Source: Microbacterium sp.
GTDB lineage: Bacteria > Actinomycetota > Actinomycetes > Actinomycetales > Microbacteriaceae
Direction: 5' to 3'
Assembly (NCBI GenBank): GCA_031286555.1
Contig: JAITUD010000218.1
Span: 1-5,715 of the forward strand
DNA length: 5,715 nt
Positions 5,431 through 5,715 of the stretch are shown one piece after another. The notes below the pieces were generated by a model, which was given only the letters and a program-made list of their open reading frames with translations, made no database searches and had not been told where the DNA came from. The position numbers and the translations under genes were made by a program. Each line of letters starts with the position of its first letter. Position 1 is the stretch's first letter.

Positions 5431-5715
5431 ATGAAGACGCTGTTTCTGGCCCGTCACGCGAAGTCGGACTGGGGCATGCCGGGGTACTCCGACCATGACC
5501 GTCCGCTCAATCCGCGTGGCCGTCGGGATGCCCCGGCGATGGCCCGTCGGCTCGTGTCCGAAGGTGTCGCGCTGGACCGGATCGTGTCGAGCACCGCGAC
5601 CCGCGCACGGGCGACGGCGGGTGAGTACGCCGCTGCCTTCGGCCTCACCGTCCACGAGGAGCCGCTGCTCTACGCGGCATCCGCCCGTTCGATCCTGCAG
5701 GTCGCTTCCGGCCTG
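5431..5715 (+). CDS. SixA-like phosphohistidine phosphatase (histidine phosphatase family), 5' part
   Basis: The ATG at 5431 opens a frame of 95 codons that continues beyond the window edge. The N-terminus MKTLFLARHAKSDW carries the RH signature of the histidine phosphatase superfamily (R8, H9; H9 is the phosphorylated nucleophile). It is followed by DHDRPLNPRGRRDAP (21-35) and SSTATRARAT (53-62), whose R58 or R60 corresponds to the second phosphate-binding arginine. These are the landmarks of the short SixA branch, whose Escherichia coli member dephosphorylates phosphohistidine in signalling and nitrogen-PTS proteins. The actual substrate here is unknown, and the second catalytic histidine lies beyond the window. 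GGAAG ends 1 nt before the ATG, too close for a normal Shine-Dalgarno. The gene is divergent from the DUF4407 gene. Confidence 0.87.
   Translation, partial: MKTLFLARHAKSDWGMPGYSDHDRPLNPRGRRDAPAMARRLVSEGVALDRIVSSTATRARATAGEYAAAFGLTVHEEPLLYAASARSILQVASGL

Noticed and set aside
5328..5432. N-terminal extension of the DUF4407 gene to the ATG at 5432
   Set aside because: It would overlap the start of the divergent phosphatase and consume the whole intergenic spacer. The added residues look non-coding, and no Shine-Dalgarno supports it.
1..5715. tRNA, rRNA, insertion sequence or prophage signals
   Set aside because: No tRNA-like cloverleaf, transposase motif, terminal repeats with target duplications or phage-type gene was seen.

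Overview
The window is very GC-rich, with strong G/C bias at third codon positions. GGATGCC/GCATCC words are frequent, and the Ser/Gly/Ala-rich proteins are typical of high-GC Actinobacteria. Together with the intergenic repeat after apbE, this suggests the family Microbacteriaceae (Microbacterium-like). The taxon is an inference from composition and remembered repeat style, not from a marker gene.

Layout. (1) Positions 1-91 hold the last codons of an upstream gene with a Gln/Asn/Pro/Ser-rich tail. (2) A long, almost perfect inverted repeat (101-162) fills most of the gap to the next gene. (3) Positions 179-2994 hold a compact plus-strand operon of three redox genes: a NOX/ferric-reductase-type membrane flavocytochrome (179-1615), a membrane-anchored FMN-binding protein with a Ser/Gly tether (1631-2218), and an ApbE-type FAD:protein FMN transferase (2215-2994). 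(4) The convergent gap 2995-3098 is filled by dyad-rich sequence resembling a dispersed repeat; its left edge contains the apbE stop codon. (5) On the minus strand, a DUF4407-type membrane protein with a large extracytoplasmic coiled coil (5327-3603) is followed 12 bp later by a small four-helix membrane protein (3590-3099). (6) After a 103-bp divergent spacer, the plus-strand start of a SixA-like histidine phosphatase (5431 onward) runs off the window edge.

How the genes work together. The three redox genes form a coherent module. NAD(P)H is oxidised at the cytoplasmic FAD/NAD domain, and electrons cross the membrane through two predicted haems. They are then handed to an FMN covalently attached by ApbE to a threonine of the tethered extracytoplasmic protein. 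The final acceptor is not encoded here. This belongs to the known class of flavinylated extracytosolic electron-transfer systems, so it is not a new system. Its least explained point is topology: ApbE has no visible export signal, while its presumed substrate faces outside. The DUF4407/four-helix pair has no assigned function and is the least characterised part of the window.
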